Shown here: one piece after another, positions 5,910-6,563 of the stretch
How positions within the stretch are numbered: position 1 is the stretch's first letter
Layout of the letters: every line of letters begins with the position of its first letter
From: Clostridiales bacterium
Lineage (GTDB): Bacteria > Bacillota_E > Sulfobacillia > Sulfobacillales > JAIMBI01
Assembly (NCBI GenBank): GCA_027318915.1
Contig: DAHVOH010000130.1
Location: 1-6,563 of the forward strand
Length of the DNA stretch: 6,563 nt
Reading direction: 5' to 3'
Position numbers and translations under genes: made by a program
Notes under the pieces: model-generated
Told to the model about the DNA's origin: nothing
Databases searched by the model: none
Seen by the model: the letters and a program-made list of their open reading frames with translations, nothing else

Positions 5910-6425
5910 GTCAGCCCCACGCACGTGGGGGTTATCGGTGTGGCATTTTGCGCGGTCAGCGCCTCGCCCACGTCAGCCCCACGCACGTGGGGGTTATCGC
6001 GCTAGCAGTTCGCCCTTGGGACCGGTGATCACGTCAGCCCCACGCACGTGGGGGTTATCGGGGTGAGTGAGGTGCGCAGGATTACAAGAGAGCGTCAGCC
6101 CCACGCACGTGGGGGTTATCGGCAGATGACCGACTCCGCAGTTCAAGCAGTGATGTCAGCCCCACGCATGTGGGGGTTATCGTCGGTGGGCGGCGGCGAT
6201 CATCGAGCCCCAGAGTCAGCCCCACGCATGTGGGGGTTATCGCGACTTGGGAGCCGCGTAGGTCATCTCCCAACCGTCAGCCCCACGCACGTGGGGGTTA
6301 TCGCCAATTTCGGCCGGTGGGTCAGGTGTCGATGCCGTCAGCCCCACGCATGTGGGGGTTATCGTTGCCTTCCGAAAACCGTCAGAGTTATCGATGCGAC
6401 AGTCCTACAGTCGTGGGGGTTTTTG
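5910..6425 (+). CRISPR. CRISPR array, 28-nt I-E-like repeats, 8 spacers
   Basis: Eight near-identical 28-nt repeats start at 5910, 5972, 6033, 6094, 6155, 6215, 6276 and 6337, and a degenerate ninth starts at 6398. Each begins GTCAG, has a CCCCAC-GCAY-GTGGGG hairpin with a 6-bp stem, and ends GTTATCG. The only variation in the first eight is C or T at repeat position 15, in the loop: C in repeats 1-4 and 7, T in 5, 6 and 8. Spacers are 5938-5971 (34 nt), 6000-6032, 6061-6093, 6122-6154 (33 each), 6183-6214 (32), 6243-6275, 6304-6336 and 6365-6397 (33 each). All differ overall. The repeat resembles type I-E repeats, as is common for type IV systems. Processing would need a Cas6 cutting at the 3' base of the stem and leaving a handle of about 7-8 nt; no cas6 is present in the window. 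Newest spacers should be at the 5910 end. Confidence 0.97.
6398..6425 (+). terminator. Degenerate terminal repeat that also resembles a terminator
   Basis: This unit sits exactly one array period (61 nt) after the last good repeat and matches it at 20 of 28 positions. All changes in the stem keep pairing: C-to-T at repeat positions 6 and 9 (6403 and 6406) give G:U pairs, while the loop is changed at three of four bases. Changes at positions 25 and 27 turn the GTTATCG tail into GTTTTTG, so the hairpin is now followed at once by T5 (6420-6424). The result looks like a weak rho-independent terminator made from a repeat. Confidence 0.55.
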
Positions 6426-6435
6426 TCCACAAACT

Positions 6436-6465
6436 AACCCGGCCCTGCGGGCGCGGGTTCTTCTT
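6436..6465 (+). terminator. Intrinsic terminator downstream of the CRISPR array
   Basis: AACCCG (6436-6441) with CGGGTT (6454-6459) and GCCC (6442-6445) with GGGC (6449-6452) form a ten-pair stem with one bulged G (6453) and a 3-nt loop. The stem is followed by CTTCTT. It lies just after the last repeat and would end the csf-array transcript. It could also serve a convergent minus-strand gene, though the reverse side has only a weak T tract. Confidence 0.65.
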
Positions 6466-6488
6466 GTGCTAACTGTTCTCGTTGAACT

Positions 6489-6563
6489 TCACACCACCGT
6501 GGGATAAGGATGGTACATCACCATTATGGCCACCATCGCCTTGATCCACTCGATGCTCCTGCT
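6489..6563 (-). CDS. Possible C-terminal end of a minus-strand gene
   Basis: On the minus strand one frame is open from the window edge to a TGA at 6489-6491, giving 24 residues that end IEWIKAMVAIMVMYHPYPTVV. The fragment is hydrophobic in the middle and too short to assign. It would converge on the terminator at 6436-6465, which is a sensible arrangement. A competing reading on the + strand is a gene start at ATG 6510 or 6526, with AAGGA at 6506-6510, but the spacing is poor. Confidence is low because only 75 bp are visible. Confidence 0.2.
   Translation of the reverse strand, partial: SRSIEWIKAMVAIMVMYHPYPTVV

Noticed and set aside
6048..6472. Open frames across the CRISPR array with repeated PRMWGLS or PTHVGVI-type motifs
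   Set aside because: These are translations of the CRISPR repeats in different frames. The period is the array period and no ribosome binding site is present.

Overview
This window carries a compact type IV CRISPR-Cas locus that best fits subtype IV-D, in which a RecD-family helicase takes the place of the DinG helicase of IV-A. The order on the + strand is a zinc-finger Csf1 (773-1900), Csf2/Cas7-like backbone (1904-2914), Csf3/Cas5-like subunit (2919-3617), RecD2-like helicase (3595-5841), and then a CRISPR array of eight full repeats plus one degenerate terminal repeat with eight spacers (5910-6425). The four genes are packed with 3- and 4-nt gaps and one overlap, each has a strong Shine-Dalgarno sequence, and no terminator is visible before the array. 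They are therefore probably one transcription unit that may read into the array. No cas6/csf5, cas1, cas2 or nuclease subunit is present, so crRNA processing and spacer acquisition would have to come from elsewhere.

The expected working model is taken from the type IV family and is not shown here. crRNA from the array would be bound by Csf2 copies capped by Csf3 and Csf1, and the complex would recruit the 5'-3' helicase to a target, typically plasmid or phage DNA.

The roughly 540-bp gap before csf1 is not empty. Its last 140 bp hold two decayed copies of the array's own repeat (635-662 and 695-722), in the same orientation and separated by 32 bp, which is the array's repeat-spacer geometry. 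This one-spacer mini-array sits where the csf1 promoter or 5' leader must be. It overlaps a strong alternative stem-loop (695-731) just upstream of the csf1 ribosome binding site. It looks like either a guide-RNA-based autoregulator or the relic of an older array. Farther upstream are a G/C hairpin that resembles a type I-C repeat on the minus strand, a cluster of AATGCG inverted motifs, and short direct repeats.

At the far end, the degenerate terminal repeat keeps its hairpin through G:U changes and has gained a T5 tract, so it may double as a terminator. A second GC-rich hairpin terminator follows. The window edges carry the tail of an unrecognised + strand gene (1-228) and possibly the tail of a minus-strand gene (6489-6563).

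The DNA is GC-rich with near-perfect AAGGAGG ribosome binding sites. This suits a GC-rich Gram-positive-type bacterium such as a thermoacidophilic Firmicute, probably on a plasmid or integrated element, but host and replicon are inference only.
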